Positions 1 through 9,677 are shown, numbered from the stretch's first letter. The stretch: 64,000 nucleotides of DNA from PWND01 sp964601515 (GCA_964601515.1 CAZRNU010000001.1:1-64000), one strand, 5' to 3'. The notes: generated by a model not told the origin, from the sequence alone. A program made the numbers and translations.

Positions 1-1
1 T

Positions 2-328
2 CCCAAAACGGATGATCCATTAACAGTTTCTCTTGATAGAGCTATCGAAATTATTCTTAATAAAAGAGATGCAGAGAGCAAAAAGATAATTAAAAAGTTT
101 GAGAAAGAACCTGATGTGATTGTGCTGATTGGAAGATGGGGCCCATACATCTCTTTTAAAGGTGAGAATCTGAAAATCCCTAAGAGCTACAAGGCCGAAG
201 ATTTAACATTGGATGATTGTTGGAAAATTAAAAGTGAGAGCGGAGCAACCTCTGTAAAAAAATCACGTACAACTAAAAGCAAAGCCACCGGCTCAGCAAA
301 AACTAAATCCTCCAAAAAAAAGAAATAA
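2..328 (+). CDS. topA: DNA topoisomerase I, C-terminal end (partial)
   Basis: The reading frame is open from the left edge and ends at a stop at 328, so only about the last 108 residues are present. The visible part has the C-terminal repeat signature of bacterial topoisomerase I in Bacteroidota: an R-W-G-P-Y-I motif followed by K-G-x-N-x-K-I-P, then a Lys/Ser/Thr-rich basic tail that probably binds DNA. The internal ATG at 116 is not a real start, because the same frame continues upstream with topoisomerase-like sequence. The catalytic Toprim and tyrosine domains lie outside the window. The next gene starts 11 nt after the stop, so the two may be co-transcribed. The family call rests on a short C-terminal segment. 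Confidence 0.8.
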   Translation, partial: PKTDDPLTVSLDRAIEIILNKRDAESKKIIKKFEKEPDVIVLIGRWGPYISFKGENLKIPKSYKAEDLTLDDCWKIKSESGATSVKKSRTTKSKATGSAKTKSSKKKK

Positions 329-339
329 GGAAATAAAAA

Positions 340-1524
340 ATGGAACTTGAGGCATATTTTCAAGCAATTGACCCTGCAAAAATTAAGAATAAAACTAAGT
401 CACACCCGCTTTTACTTGGGGAGTTGATTGATTCTTATCTTGTTGATGGAGGATTTCCATCCCTCAACAATAAACAAATTGCAATAATAGGCATTCCTGA
501 AGACAGAAATGCCCCAGAGAATCAAGGATGCGGACTTTCGCCTGATTATGTGAGAAAATATCTGTATCAACTTTTTCAAGGCCCTAATAAAATAAATATT
601 GCAGACTTAGGCAACATTAAGCCCGGACATACACCTGAAGATACTTATTATGCCGTTAAAACTGTGGTTGCTGATCTTATTGAAAAAGAAATAGTGCCTG
701 TTTTAATTGGTGGTAGTCAGGACATTACTTATGCAAATTATCTAGCTTATGAATCTTTAGGGCAAATAATCAATATAGTTTCTGTAGATTCAGGTTTTGA
801 TATCGGACTCAATGATCCAGGAATTAATCATAAAAGTTATTTAAGTGATATAATCAAGCATAAACCTAATTTTTTGTTTAATTACACAAATATTGGATAT
901 CAAACTTATTTTATCGATCAGGATGCAATTGAATTGATGAATAAAATGTTTTTTGATGTATACAGATTAGGGCTTGTTAGAAGTAATCTTGAAGAAGTTG
1001 AACCTATTGTTAGAAACGCGGATATGTTCTCTTTTGATGTCTCCAGCATCAGACAATCAGATGCCCCCGGGAATTCTTTCGCCTCTCCTAATGGGTTTTA
1101 TGGAGAAGAAGCATGCCAGATTGTAAGATATGCAGGTCTTAGCGACAAGCTTTCTTCTATCGGGTTTTATGAACATAATCCTGCGTTTGATAATGGAGAA
1201 CAAACAGCTCACCTGGTGGCCCAAATGATATGGTATTTTTTTGATGGATTTGCACATAGAAAAAATGATTTCCCTGATAGAGAAAGAAAAGATACGGGTG
1301 CTTATATTAAGTACGTGGTCTCAATAAAAGAATTTACAAATGAAATAGTGTTTTATAAAAGTAAAGTGAGCGACAGATGGTGGATGGAAGTTCCTTGTCC
1401 ATCAGGAATGCAAATTAAATATGAAAGACAATTCCTAGTCCCATGCTCCTACAAAGATTATCAGGCAGCGTGTCAAGAGGAAATACCAGAAAGATGGTGG
1501 CAGGTTTATCAAAAATTTTTGTGA
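340..1524 (+). CDS. Arginase/formimidoylglutamase-fold protein with degenerate metal site
   Basis: A 394-residue protein of the ureohydrolase (arginase, agmatinase, formimidoylglutamase) fold. In Bacteroidota such proteins are usually annotated as formimidoylglutamase. The scaffold motifs are recognisable but the Mn ligands are eroded. The usual G-G-D-H is G-G-S-Q-D (near residue 128), D-A-H-x-D is D-S-G-F-D (near 145), and D-x-D-x-x-D-P is D-V-S-S-I-R-Q-S-D-A-P (near 230). Both metal-binding His and at least one Asp are therefore missing, so hydrolase activity is doubtful. It lies between topA and the T9SS core operon, and from memory a gene of this kind occurs near gld/por genes in other Bacteroidota. 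No histidine-utilisation genes are nearby. Fold confident, function unknown. Confidence 0.75.
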   Translation: MELEAYFQAIDPAKIKNKTKSHPLLLGELIDSYLVDGGFPSLNNKQIAIIGIPEDRNAPENQGCGLSPDYVRKYLYQLFQGPNKINIADLGNIKPGHTPEDTYYAVKTVVADLIEKEIVPVLIGGSQDITYANYLAYESLGQIINIVSVDSGFDIGLNDPGINHKSYLSDIIKHKPNFLFNYTNIGYQTYFIDQDAIELMNKMFFDVYRLGLVRSNLEEVEPIVRNADMFSFDVSSIRQSDAPGNSFASPNGFYGEEACQIVRYAGLSDKLSSIGFYEHNPAFDNGEQTAHLVAQMIWYFFDGFAHRKNDFPDRERKDTGAYIKYVVSIKEFTNEIVFYKSKVSDRWWMEVPCPSGMQIKYERQFLVPCSYKDYQAACQEEIPERWWQVYQKFL

Positions 1525-1858
1525 TTTTTTTGAAAAGTAGTTTTGGTTTAACAAAAAATACTACTTTTAGGGTGGAATTTTGGCAAATAATCAGTGATAA
1601 TTGCAAACTGCGTAGAATTACTGATAAATTGTTTAGATTTGTAAATTAATTTTGTAAAATGCCAAAGTTACTTTGGCATATATAATTCGCTGATAATCAA
1701 TACGCTCTTTGATTTTTTGATTTGAGAAGTTATTAACAACGGCATGTTAATAAAAAATTTATTGTATTTTTACCCGCTTAATTAATAAACACACAAATTT
1801 ATAATTGATTAAATATTATTTATTTTTTTGCGTTTTCTGAAATAAAAGGAAAAATACA
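1525..1858. other. Intergenic region before the T9SS operon
   Basis: This 334-bp AT-rich gap separates the arginase-like gene from porP. It holds a 9-bp stem (1533-1541 with 1560-1568) just after the arginase-like stop, which may be a weak terminator, and a tight hairpin at 1659-1679. I saw no convincing TAnnTTTG promoter; a promoter for the T9SS operon is expected between about 1680 and 1850. No tRNA or small RNA was recognised. A short frame here (ends 1649) overlaps the previous gene and has no protein-like character. Confidence 0.5.
1659..1679. other. Perfect 9-bp hairpin upstream of porP
   Basis: The arms ATGCCAAAG and CTTTGGCAT are separated by a 3-nt loop. No T-tract follows on either strand, so a classical intrinsic terminator is unlikely. 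It could be an operator or an RNA structure in the leader of the secretion operon, about 180 nt before the porP start. Confidence 0.4.
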
Positions 1859-2809
1859 ATGAAGAGTTTTTGGCTGACATTATTATTTAGTGTTCTTGTT
1901 TGTTCGGGCTTACGAGCTCAGCAAGAACCACAGTTTAGCCATAACATGTTTAATAACATGGGTATTAATCCAGGATTTGCAGGCCTTAGGAATTCAATTT
2001 GTGCTACAGGATTGTTCAGGCAGCAATGGGCTGGTTTTAAAACTGAAGAAGGAGAAAAGCTTTCTCCTGAAACATACAGCCTAAATGTTGATGCTCCGGT
2101 TTCTTTGCTGAAAGGAGGATTAGCTCTTGGGTTTCTTCAGGATAAAGTCGGTTTTCAAACTGCAGTCGGAGTTAAATTGGGTTATTCATATCACTATTTG
2201 TTAGGATACGGAAAACTAGGAATCGGAGGTCAAATTGGTTTTATAGACTCAAGAATTGATTTCTCTCAGTTTAAGCCAATTAATGAAGGTGACCCTGTTC
2301 TTGCAGATAAAGATGAGCAAAGCAATATTTTGCTCGACTTTGCAATAGGGGGATTCTATCAATCTGATGAAAGTGCTTGGTTTGGATTATCTGTATCACA
2401 ATTAAGACAAGCTAATAACGAAATAGGATATGCAAATTACCGGAATAAAAGACATTATTATCTTGCAGGTGGTTTTGATTATGTTTATCCTGGAAATAAT
2501 AACTATGTTATAACTCCTTCAGCCTTGTTAAAATCTGATTTTAATAGTTATCAGTTAGATCTAAATACAATGGTAACTTATAAAGAGATGGTATGGGGAG
2601 GAGTGAGTTATAGGTTGGATGATGCAGTTGTGTTTCTTTTGGGGTTGAGGTTAGATCAGATAAGTATTGGATATTCTTATGATTTAACAACCTCTCTGCT
2701 TGGAAGAAACGGAAGAAGTTGGGGAAGTCATGAAATAATGCTGCAGTATTGCTTCAATCTCGAATTTGAAAAATTAAATCAACCCTACAAAAATGTAAGG
2801 TTTTTATAA
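1859..2809 (+). CDS. porP: Type IX secretion outer-membrane protein, PorP/SprF family
   Basis: A 316-residue protein with an N-terminal signal peptide (hydrophobic stretch ending near residue 20, A-Q-Q) and a mature part starting with the family's typical Q-E-P-Q-F-S-H-N-M-F-N. The rest is a run of amphipathic beta strands rich in Gly and aromatics, as expected for an outer-membrane barrel. Family knowledge: PorP is needed for T9SS function in Porphyromonas gingivalis, and SprF exports SprB in Flavobacterium. Its position directly before gldK matches the porP-K-L-M-N order, which favours PorP (core component) over an accessory SprF paralogue. Confidence 0.9.
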   Translation: MKSFWLTLLFSVLVCSGLRAQQEPQFSHNMFNNMGINPGFAGLRNSICATGLFRQQWAGFKTEEGEKLSPETYSLNVDAPVSLLKGGLALGFLQDKVGFQTAVGVKLGYSYHYLLGYGKLGIGGQIGFIDSRIDFSQFKPINEGDPVLADKDEQSNILLDFAIGGFYQSDESAWFGLSVSQLRQANNEIGYANYRNKRHYYLAGGFDYVYPGNNNYVITPSALLKSDFNSYQLDLNTMVTYKEMVWGGVSYRLDDAVVFLLGLRLDQISIGYSYDLTTSLLGRNGRSWGSHEIMLQYCFNLEFEKLNQPYKNVRFL

Positions 2810-2904
2810 CATCTGAAAAAAGGTGTAACTATAGAAAAAATTGTTCGTTTAAATTAAATAGAGTTTAGAAATATTTTTAGTGGTCATATAAAACAGGAGC
2901 TATT

Positions 2905-4200
2905 ATGAAAAGATTGGTTTTTTTTGCTTCTATTATCATTGTGTTAAATAGTTGTGACAGTGGCAGAGGCCACCTTACCGGTGTTGTAGACAGACCGGGT
3001 TTTTATTACGGCGATCCGCCCGGAATGGTTTATATTCCGCTTGGTAGTTATACCATGGGTCCTTCTGATCAGGATGCAGCATATACACATAATGCTATAT
3101 CCAAAACGGTGTCTTTGCCATCGTTCTATATGGATCAGACAGAAATTACCAATAATCAATACAGACAATTTGTATACTGGGTAAGAGACTCTCTCGCTCA
3201 TCTTAAATTGTCCGAATTTGATGAAGGTCATTTAATTTTACAGGATGAGTATGGTCAAGATCTTGAACCACCGCTTATTAACTGGAATCAGAGAATTCGC
3301 TGGACAGGTGAAGAGGAAAGAGAATTTCTTGCCGAATTATTCTTGCCTGAGCATGAAAGATTTTTCCGTAGAAAAGAACTAGATACAAGAAAACTAATTT
3401 ATCGCTATTATAGGATAGATCTTCAAAGAGCAGCTAAAAGAGCTGAAAGAGATACTCCAAGAAGAGAGTTTGTTCTTGAATACGAAACTCCTGTTTATCC
3501 TGATACTTTGGCATGGATACATGATTTCAGCTATTCATACAATGAACCTATGACAAAAATGTATTTCTGGCACCCAACTTATGATCATTATCCTGTTGTC
3601 GGTGTTAATTGGATGCAAGCTAGAGCTTTCACTATTTGGAGAACACAATTCTTAAACTCATACCTTACCGGAGGGGGAAATTCTATTGCTTCAGACTTTA
3701 GACTTCCTTCTGAATCTGAGTGGGAATATGCAGCTAGAGGTGGGTTGGATTTGAACCCATTCCCTTGGGGAGGTCCATATACAAGAAATATTGACGGATG
3801 TTTCCTTGCTAATTACAAACCATTAAGAGGTAATTACACTGATGATGGTGGCTTCCAAACAGTTGTTGTTGGTCACTATCCTCCAAATGATTATGGTTTA
3901 TATGACATGTCAGGAAACGTTGCTGAATGGACATCTGATGCATACGACGAATCTTTTTATATCTTCGGTCACGACATGAACATGAGCTACCAATATGAGG
4001 CTCAAACTGATGACCCTATTACGAAAAAGCGTAAAGTAATTCGTGGTGGAAGCTGGAAAGATATTGGTCAGTTTCTTCAAGTTAGTGCAAGAACCTATGA
4101 GTACCAAGACACCGCAAAATCATTTATAGGATTCCGTTGTGTTCAGGATTTCCTCGGCCGTGATAGAAATGATGGTGGCAGTGCATCAAATGTTTATTAA
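2905..4200 (+). CDS. gldK: T9SS lipoprotein GldK/PorK
   Basis: A 431-residue lipoprotein. The signal peptide ends at a lipobox with Cys17 (L-N-S-C). The mature protein has the formylglycine-generating-enzyme/sulfatase-modifying fold, with M-V-Y-I-P-x-G-x-Y-x-M-G near residue 45, D-x-T-E-I-T-N near 80, W-E-Y-A-A-R-G-G near 275 and the closing R-G-G-S-W block near 375. The catalytic cysteines of true formylglycine-generating enzymes are absent, as is usual for GldK, so it is structural. PorK and PorN form a periplasmic ring attached to the outer membrane. It follows porP by 95 nt and precedes gldL by 102 nt. Confidence 0.95.
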   Translation: MKRLVFFASIIIVLNSCDSGRGHLTGVVDRPGFYYGDPPGMVYIPLGSYTMGPSDQDAAYTHNAISKTVSLPSFYMDQTEITNNQYRQFVYWVRDSLAHLKLSEFDEGHLILQDEYGQDLEPPLINWNQRIRWTGEEEREFLAELFLPEHERFFRRKELDTRKLIYRYYRIDLQRAAKRAERDTPRREFVLEYETPVYPDTLAWIHDFSYSYNEPMTKMYFWHPTYDHYPVVGVNWMQARAFTIWRTQFLNSYLTGGGNSIASDFRLPSESEWEYAARGGLDLNPFPWGGPYTRNIDGCFLANYKPLRGNYTDDGGFQTVVVGHYPPNDYGLYDMSGNVAEWTSDAYDESFYIFGHDMNMSYQYEAQTDDPITKKRKVIRGGSWKDIGQFLQVSARTYEYQDTAKSFIGFRCVQDFLGRDRNDGGSASNVY

Positions 4201-4223
4201 AAAACGCATATTAATATTTTATA

Positions 4224-4231
4224 TATCTTTG
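4224..4231 (+). promoter_or_regulatory. Candidate internal promoter (-7 element) before gldL
   Basis: TATCTTTG matches the Bacteroidota -7 consensus TAnnTTTG and lies in the gldK-gldL gap, about 71 nt before the gldL start. I found no clear TTTG at -33, so this is a moderate call. If real, gldLMN could be expressed separately from porP-gldK. Confidence 0.4.
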
Positions 4232-4302
4232 TAAAACGTAATTAAGTATTTTGTTTTTTGAAATTACATCTTAAATTTTAAATAAATTATAGATTAAGCC
4301 CT

Positions 4303-5337
4303 ATGAAATTTGTACACACAAAAACATTCAAAAACCTTATGGCCAAACTATATGGCTGGGGTGCTTCTGTAGTAATTTTGGGAGCTTTATTCAAAATTAA
4401 CCACTATCCTGGAGCAGAAATCATGCTAATTGTTGGTCTTGGTGTTGAAGCTTTAATTTTTTTCATGTCCGGGTTTGAACCTCCTCATGATGAACCGGAT
4501 TGGACTCTTGTGTATCCTGAATTAGCGGGTATTGAAGATAGTTCCGGAGGAGAACGAGTAACTACTCAAAATATTCAGAATGTTACAATTTCTACAAACC
4601 TTGATAAAATGCTTGAAGAAGCAAATATTGGTCCTGAACTTATTGAAGATTTAAGTAAAGGATTAAGAAATTTAAGCGATAATGCTAAGAAACTTGCTGA
4701 TATCTCAAATGCTACAATTGCAACAAATCAATATGTGCAAAACATGCAGTTGGCTTCTCAGTCTGTTTTAGAATTAAGTCAGTCTTATAAGAACACTGCA
4801 GAGTATTTGAAGCATGATCTTAGTCTTTCAGAAGAATACGCAAAGAGTCTTCAGAATACTGTTGTAGCTCTCGGAGAGATGAAAGAAGCTTATCAAGGAA
4901 CGGCAGTCATTGCTAAGGAAAACCTTCAGGCTTCAGTTGACTATAACGAAAGCATTAAGAACCTCACTGTTTATTCAAGCCAAATGGCTGAAAATTATAG
5001 CAAAACAGCAAGTTTGCTAACTCAGGCTGTTGAGGCAATGGAAGGTTCTTCTTCAGGGGCTAAGGTTTATGCTGAGCAGATGTCTAAAACTACTCAAAAT
5101 CTTACAGCTCTAAATGCAGTTTATGAACTGCAACTACAGGCCTCAAATGAACAATATGCAAATACTGACAGACTTAAAGCTAGTTTGGACCAATTTATTG
5201 CAAATATTAGTGAGTCCTCTTCCAATACAGAACAACTAAAAACTGAATTAATGCAGCTTTCCGGTAATATCAGAGCTTTAAACAATGTTTACGGAAACAT
5301 GCTTTCAGCTATGAGTGTTGGTAAGGTTAACGGTTAG
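4303..5337 (+). CDS. gldL: T9SS/gliding motor stator protein GldL/PorL
   Basis: A 344-residue inner-membrane protein. Two transmembrane helices lie near residues 18-33 and 38-56, followed by a long cytoplasmic region of about 280 residues with heptad-like alpha-helical repeats rich in Ser, Asn and Leu. The second helix carries Glu49 (G-V-E-A-L), the position known from Flavobacterium GldL to be important for proton-driven motor function. GldL forms a pentamer around the GldM transmembrane dimer and powers secretion and gliding. The start fits the family N-terminus, beginning a few residues before the first helix. gldM follows after 34 nt. Confidence 0.95.
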   Translation: MKFVHTKTFKNLMAKLYGWGASVVILGALFKINHYPGAEIMLIVGLGVEALIFFMSGFEPPHDEPDWTLVYPELAGIEDSSGGERVTTQNIQNVTISTNLDKMLEEANIGPELIEDLSKGLRNLSDNAKKLADISNATIATNQYVQNMQLASQSVLELSQSYKNTAEYLKHDLSLSEEYAKSLQNTVVALGEMKEAYQGTAVIAKENLQASVDYNESIKNLTVYSSQMAENYSKTASLLTQAVEAMEGSSSGAKVYAEQMSKTTQNLTALNAVYELQLQASNEQYANTDRLKASLDQFIANISESSSNTEQLKTELMQLSGNIRALNNVYGNMLSAMSVGKVNG

Positions 5338-5371
5338 TATAAATTTTTGTAAAAGCTAATACTATTATATT

Positions 5372-6985
5372 ATGGCAGGAGGCAAGCAAACTCCCCGACA
5401 AAAAATGATTGGGCTAATGTACCTGGTGTTCATTTCACTGATGGCACTTAACGTATCAGTGACTGTTATGGACTCATTTGTACTCATTGATGATGGTATA
5501 AAACAAACCAACTTAAACTTTACTAAAAGGGTTGAGGATGTTTATAGAGAGTTTAGGCAGCAAATGGCATTAGCTCCTGAAAAAGTTGAGCCTTATTACA
5601 AAAGGGCTGTAAAAGTACAAGAGCTTACTGATTCTGTTGTTACCTTTATTAAGTTTCATAGATCAGATATGATATCTCGTCTAGATAGAATTCCAATGGA
5701 AAAAGCTGATACTCTTAGCCTTCTTAATCTTAAAACTAAATCTCAGTACAGCAAAACTTCAGCGTATTGGATTAAAGATGGAAATCAGGATATGCTTGCT
5801 GATGGAGGTCAAGGTACTAGAGCTTATGCTTTGAGAAAAATGATAGAAGATTATAAGCAAAACGTTACAAATATCTTGCTAGAACTTGTTCCTGAAGAAA
5901 GACAAGAAAGATTTCTGGCTGGTCTTCAATTAGGGATTGACACTGAAGGACCATTTTTAGATAATAACGGTAAAGAAATTAGCTGGCAAAGAGCTATGTT
6001 TGACAGGGTTATTCCTATTGCAATTGCAACAAACTTAAGTAGACTTGTTACAGAAGTAAAAAACGCTGAATTTGAAGTAGTTTCAAGACTATATAGTGAA
6101 ATTTCTGCTGAAGATTTTAGTTTTGACAAAATTGAAGCAAGAGTTGTTCCCCGAAGCCAAATTGTAATGTTAGGCGATCATTATGAAGCAGATGTGTTTG
6201 TTGCAGCCTATGATACTAAACAAAAACCTACAATTGTAGTTGATGGACGATCAATTGAAACAAAAGACGGTGTTGGAAAATTAAGAATCCCGGCTAGTGC
6301 AATTGGGTCGAGATCTTTTAAAGGCGAAATTCAGGTGCCTCACCCAGTTTCAGGACAAATGACCCCTTATCCTTTTAAAGGTGATTATATTGTTCAAAGG
6401 CCGTCTGTTACAGTTTCCGCAGATGCCATGAATGTATTTTACATAGGTGTTGATAACCCTGTTACAATTTCTGTTCCCGGCATTGCAAGTGAAAATATCA
6501 GAGCAAATATCTCTAGCGGTGGTCAGCTCATTCCCAGAGGTGATGGTAAGTTTACTGTTAGAATGAATAGCGGAACCAGGGAAGCGAAAATTACGGTAAG
6601 TGCTTTAATTGATGGAGGCACTAGAAATATGGGTAGTGCAGAATTCAGAGTTAGACCTATTCCAAACCCAACACCAAAAGTAGCAGGCTTAAATAGTGGA
6701 GCATCAGTTGCTCGCGAGAGGCTGCAAGCAGTTCCAAGAGTTACTGCTGATCCTGAAGGGTTTGACTTTGAAGCTAAATTTGAAATTATTTCGTTTACAA
6801 TGTATACTATTGAAGCTGGTGATTTAAGACCATACAATGCAAGAGGCGGTACTTTCTCTAATGAGATGATTACTGCTATTGGTCGTGGCAGAAGAGGTCA
6901 GGTATTTACTTTTAGTGATATAATTGCCAGAGGCCCTGATAATACTAACAGACCACTTTCAGCAGTTGTTCTTAAATTAGACTAA
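5372..6985 (+). CDS. gldM: T9SS/gliding motor rotor protein GldM/PorM
   Basis: A 537-residue protein with one N-terminal transmembrane helix (about residues 13-35, after M-A-G-G-K-Q-T-P-R-Q-K-M) and a large periplasmic part. In the family this part consists of an alpha-helical domain followed by beta domains that contact the GldK/GldN ring; the C-terminal half here, from about residue 225, is clearly beta-rich. The N-terminal A-G-G-K-Q-x-P-R-Q-K-M signature is typical. It transmits energy from the GldL motor across the periplasm. It sits between gldL and gldN with short gaps, consistent with one transcript. Confidence 0.95.
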   Translation: MAGGKQTPRQKMIGLMYLVFISLMALNVSVTVMDSFVLIDDGIKQTNLNFTKRVEDVYREFRQQMALAPEKVEPYYKRAVKVQELTDSVVTFIKFHRSDMISRLDRIPMEKADTLSLLNLKTKSQYSKTSAYWIKDGNQDMLADGGQGTRAYALRKMIEDYKQNVTNILLELVPEERQERFLAGLQLGIDTEGPFLDNNGKEISWQRAMFDRVIPIAIATNLSRLVTEVKNAEFEVVSRLYSEISAEDFSFDKIEARVVPRSQIVMLGDHYEADVFVAAYDTKQKPTIVVDGRSIETKDGVGKLRIPASAIGSRSFKGEIQVPHPVSGQMTPYPFKGDYIVQRPSVTVSADAMNVFYIGVDNPVTISVPGIASENIRANISSGGQLIPRGDGKFTVRMNSGTREAKITVSALIDGGTRNMGSAEFRVRPIPNPTPKVAGLNSGASVARERLQAVPRVTADPEGFDFEAKFEIISFTMYTIEAGDLRPYNARGGTFSNEMITAIGRGRRGQVFTFSDIIARGPDNTNRPLSAVVLKLD

Positions 6986-7010
6986 TTAATTAATATTGGA
7001 GGATAAAAAC

Positions 7011-7838
7011 ATGACTCAGTTAAAAAAATTATTCATTTCCCTGATACTTGTTTCAGGTTTTGTAGTTATAGCAAATTCTCAGGTTCTTGATGCACCTCCC
7101 AGAGATAATTTTTATGATAAAATTTGGATAGAAGAGAAGACACCTGTTGAGCTTCCTTATGTTAGAGAAGTTGAAGTGCAATGGGCTAGAACTATATGGC
7201 AGGTTATTGATATGAGGGAAAAAATTAACCAACCTCTTTATTACCCCGTAACTCCAATTCAAAATAGAAGAAGTCTTATGCAGGTAATTTATGATGGAAT
7301 TAGAGAAGGGGCTATCATTGCTTATGAAGATGATGAATTTACTACTCCTCTTACACCGGAAGAAATTCAAGAAAAGCTTCAAAGAATAGACATTTTTGAA
7401 AATCCTGAAACAGGTGAATTAGAAGAAATTATTATTAGCTTTAGAGCTGAAGAAGTTACTAAGTTTAGAATAAAAGAAGTATGGTTTGTTGATAGCAAAA
7501 GATCTATGCTTGATGTTAGAGTGTTAGGCCTATCACCAATCAGGCAACGTGATATTAGTGGTCTTGGGTTGGTTGATGAACCTCTGTTCTGGGTTTACTA
7601 TCCACATTGTCGCAACATTTTTGTAAATGCAGAAGTATTTAACAGACATAATGATGCTCAAAGAATTTCATTTGATGATTTATTCTTACGCAGAATGTAT
7701 AATAGCTATATTTACAAAGAGTCAAACGTTTATGACCGTACTATTGCGCAGTATTATCAAGGCCTTGATGCATTGCTTGAAGCAGAAAGAATCAAGAATG
7801 ATATCAGGAATTGGGAAATTGATCTTTGGGAATACTAG
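7011..7838 (+). CDS. gldN: T9SS ring protein GldN/PorN
   Basis: A 275-residue periplasmic protein with a signal peptide (M-T-Q-L-K-K then a hydrophobic stretch ending near N-S-Q). A TTG at 6996 would add five residues, but it overlaps a good GGAGG ribosome-binding site at 6998-7002, which points to ATG 7011. The mature part has conserved GldN elements, including W-x-x-x-E near the N-terminus and many Asn/Arg/Glu-rich strands. In P. gingivalis PorN forms rings with PorK and contacts PorM. It is the last gene of the T9SS operon; a terminator follows 16 nt after the stop. Confidence 0.93.
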   Translation: MTQLKKLFISLILVSGFVVIANSQVLDAPPRDNFYDKIWIEEKTPVELPYVREVEVQWARTIWQVIDMREKINQPLYYPVTPIQNRRSLMQVIYDGIREGAIIAYEDDEFTTPLTPEEIQEKLQRIDIFENPETGELEEIIISFRAEEVTKFRIKEVWFVDSKRSMLDVRVLGLSPIRQRDISGLGLVDEPLFWVYYPHCRNIFVNAEVFNRHNDAQRISFDDLFLRRMYNSYIYKESNVYDRTIAQYYQGLDALLEAERIKNDIRNWEIDLWEY

Positions 7839-7854
7839 TATATAAAATTTAAAT

Positions 7855-7886
7855 AAAAAAGGCTGCTGATTAGCAGCCTTTTTTAT
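7855..7886. terminator. Bidirectional intrinsic terminator gldN / fumarase
   Basis: A 7-bp GC-rich stem (GGCTGCT at 7861-7867 with AGCAGCC at 7872-7878... closing by 7880) is flanked by an A-tract before and a T-tract after. It can therefore stop the T9SS operon on the plus strand and the convergent fumarase gene on the minus strand. Confidence 0.85.
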
Positions 7887-7905
7887 TTAATTAAGTATTC
7901 AAATA

Positions 7906-9519
7906 TTACATTTTGTAAAAATCATTACCCTTATCATCTACTAGAATAAATGCCGGGAAGTTTTTTACTTCAATTTTATAAATTGCTTCCATCCCTAACT
8001 CAGGATACTCAATTAATTCAACGTTTGTGATATTTTCCTGTGCTAATATTGCTGCAGGGCCACCAATACTGCCAAGATAAAATCCGCCGTATTTTTTACA
8101 AGCATCAGCAACTTGCTGACTTCTGTTCCCTTTTGCAATCATTATCATACTTGCACCTCTTTGTTGAAAAAGGTCAACGTACGAGTCCATCCTTCCTGCT
8201 GTTGTTGGCCCAAAAGAACCAGATGCCATTCCTTGAGGTGTTTTCGCCGGACCTGCATAATAAATTGGATGATCTTTAATGTATTGCGGCAAATCTTCCC
8301 CATTATCTAGTCTCTCTTTTAGCTTTGCATGAGCAATGTCTCTTCCAACAATAATGGTTCCGGTTAAAGATAATCTCGTCCCAACTTTATGTCTGCTTAA
8401 TTCTGCAAGAATTTCTTTCATTGGTTTCTGAAGATCTATTTTTATCGCACCCTTGTCTTCTAATTCTCTAAATTCTTCAGGTATAAATTGACCGGGGTTG
8501 CTTTCCATTTTTTCAATCCAAATTCCATCTTTATTTATTTTTGCCTTAATGTTTCTGTCTGCAGCACAAGAAACTCCCATTCCTACCGGGCAAGAAGCTC
8601 CATGGCGAGGCAGACGAATTATCCTAATATCTAAAGCAAAATGCTTACCGCCAAATTGAGCTCCAATTCCTAATTTATATGATGCTTCTAGAATCTTTTT
8701 TTCAAGTCCAACGTCTCTGAATGCTTGTCCAAAATCATTTCCTTGGGTTGGCAAGCCGTCAAGATATTTAGTAGTTGCAAGCTTTACCGTTTTTAAGCAT
8801 GTTTCAGCAGATGTTCCCCCAATTACAAAAGCAACGTGATATGGCGGGCAGGCTGCAGTTCCAATAGACTTTAATTTTTCAATAATAAATTTTTCAAGAT
8901 TTTCTGGATTAAGTAAGGCTTTGGTTTCTTGAAAAAGGGAAGTTTTATTGGCAGAGCCTCCCCCTTTTGCAACAAACAGAAAGTTGTATTCATCTCCATT
9001 GCAGGCAATTATGTCAATTTGTGCAGGGAGATTTGTTCCTGAGTTTTTTTCTTTATACATATCTAGAGGAATCACCTGAGAATACCTTAAATACTCTTCA
9101 GTATAGGTTTTATATATACCTCTAGACAATGATTCATAATCATCTCCATTTGTCCAAACCTGCTGGCCCTTTTTAGCAAAAACAGTTGCAGTGCCCGTAT
9201 CCTGACAAAAAGGGAGCTGACCTTTCGCTGATATTTCAGCATTCTTCAGCATAGTAACAGCTACATATTTATCATTTTCACTTGATTCTTTATCATGAAT
9301 AATGTCAGCAATCTGTTTGATATGTCCTGTTCTGAGCATGAATGATGTATCACGCATTGCTCTGGCGGCCAATTGCTTTAAGCCTTCACTTTCTACAATA
9401 AGAACAAAATTGCCATTAAACTCAGAGCTTTTTACATATTCTTTTGTTAGCAGATAATAATCTGTCTTATCTTCTCCAAGTGGCATTGGGTCTTGGTAAA
9501 TAAAATCCGGTATAGCCAT
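7906..9519 (-). CDS. Fumarate hydratase, class I (iron-sulfur)
   Basis: A 537-residue class I fumarase of the FumA/FumB type, interconverting fumarate and malate in the TCA or reductive branch pathway. The N-terminal and C-terminal hydro-lyase domains are fused in one chain, as usual for this class. Three Cys expected to hold the 4Fe-4S cluster are visible in P-F-C-Q-D-T-G-T-A (near residue 104), A-A-C-P-P-Y-H (near 225) and G-A-S-C-P-V-G (near 311). The C-terminal domain has the [13 protein letters not shown] motif. The gene is monocistronic and convergent with gldN. The start is the first ATG in frame and gives the normal N-terminus. Confidence 0.93.
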   Translation of the reverse strand: MAIPDFIYQDPMPLGEDKTDYYLLTKEYVKSSEFNGNFVLIVESEGLKQLAARAMRDTSFMLRTGHIKQIADIIHDKESSENDKYVAVTMLKNAEISAKGQLPFCQDTGTATVFAKKGQQVWTNGDDYESLSRGIYKTYTEEYLRYSQVIPLDMYKEKNSGTNLPAQIDIIACNGDEYNFLFVAKGGGSANKTSLFQETKALLNPENLEKFIIEKLKSIGTAACPPYHVAFVIGGTSAETCLKTVKLATTKYLDGLPTQGNDFGQAFRDVGLEKKILEASYKLGIGAQFGGKHFALDIRIIRLPRHGASCPVGMGVSCAADRNIKAKINKDGIWIEKMESNPGQFIPEEFRELEDKGAIKIDLQKPMKEILAELSRHKVGTRLSLTGTIIVGRDIAHAKLKERLDNGEDLPQYIKDHPIYYAGPAKTPQGMASGSFGPTTAGRMDSYVDLFQQRGASMIMIAKGNRSQQVADACKKYGGFYLGSIGGPAAILAQENITNVELIEYPELGMEAIYKIEVKNFPAFILVDDKGNDFYKM

Positions 9520-9664
9520 AATTATTCCAGTTTATAATGAATGAATTGTTTCAAAATCATCATAAAAATAACCTAAAGAAATTGAATATCAAAGTTTTAT
9601 TATAAAAAGTTTCGTTCACTAAATCCGTCTACGATAGTTTTTTTATTCTTGTCTTATTTGTTTA

Positions 9665-9672
9665 TATCTTTG
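9665..9672 (+). promoter_or_regulatory. -7 promoter element placing the rbfA start at or near +1
   Basis: TATCTTTG (consensus TAnnTTTG) ends only 5 nt before the rbfA ATG at 9678. Transcription should then begin at or within a few bases of the start codon, giving a leaderless or nearly leaderless mRNA. The -33 element is weak. Confidence 0.5.
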
Positions 9673-9677
9673 CAAAT

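Noticed and set aside
1443..1649. Small gene after the arginase-like gene
   Set aside because: It overlaps the preceding gene in another frame, spans a hairpin and has no recognisable features.
6996..6998. TTG start for gldN
   Set aside because: It overlaps the GGAGG ribosome-binding site serving ATG 7011; starting at 7011 gives a normal signal peptide.
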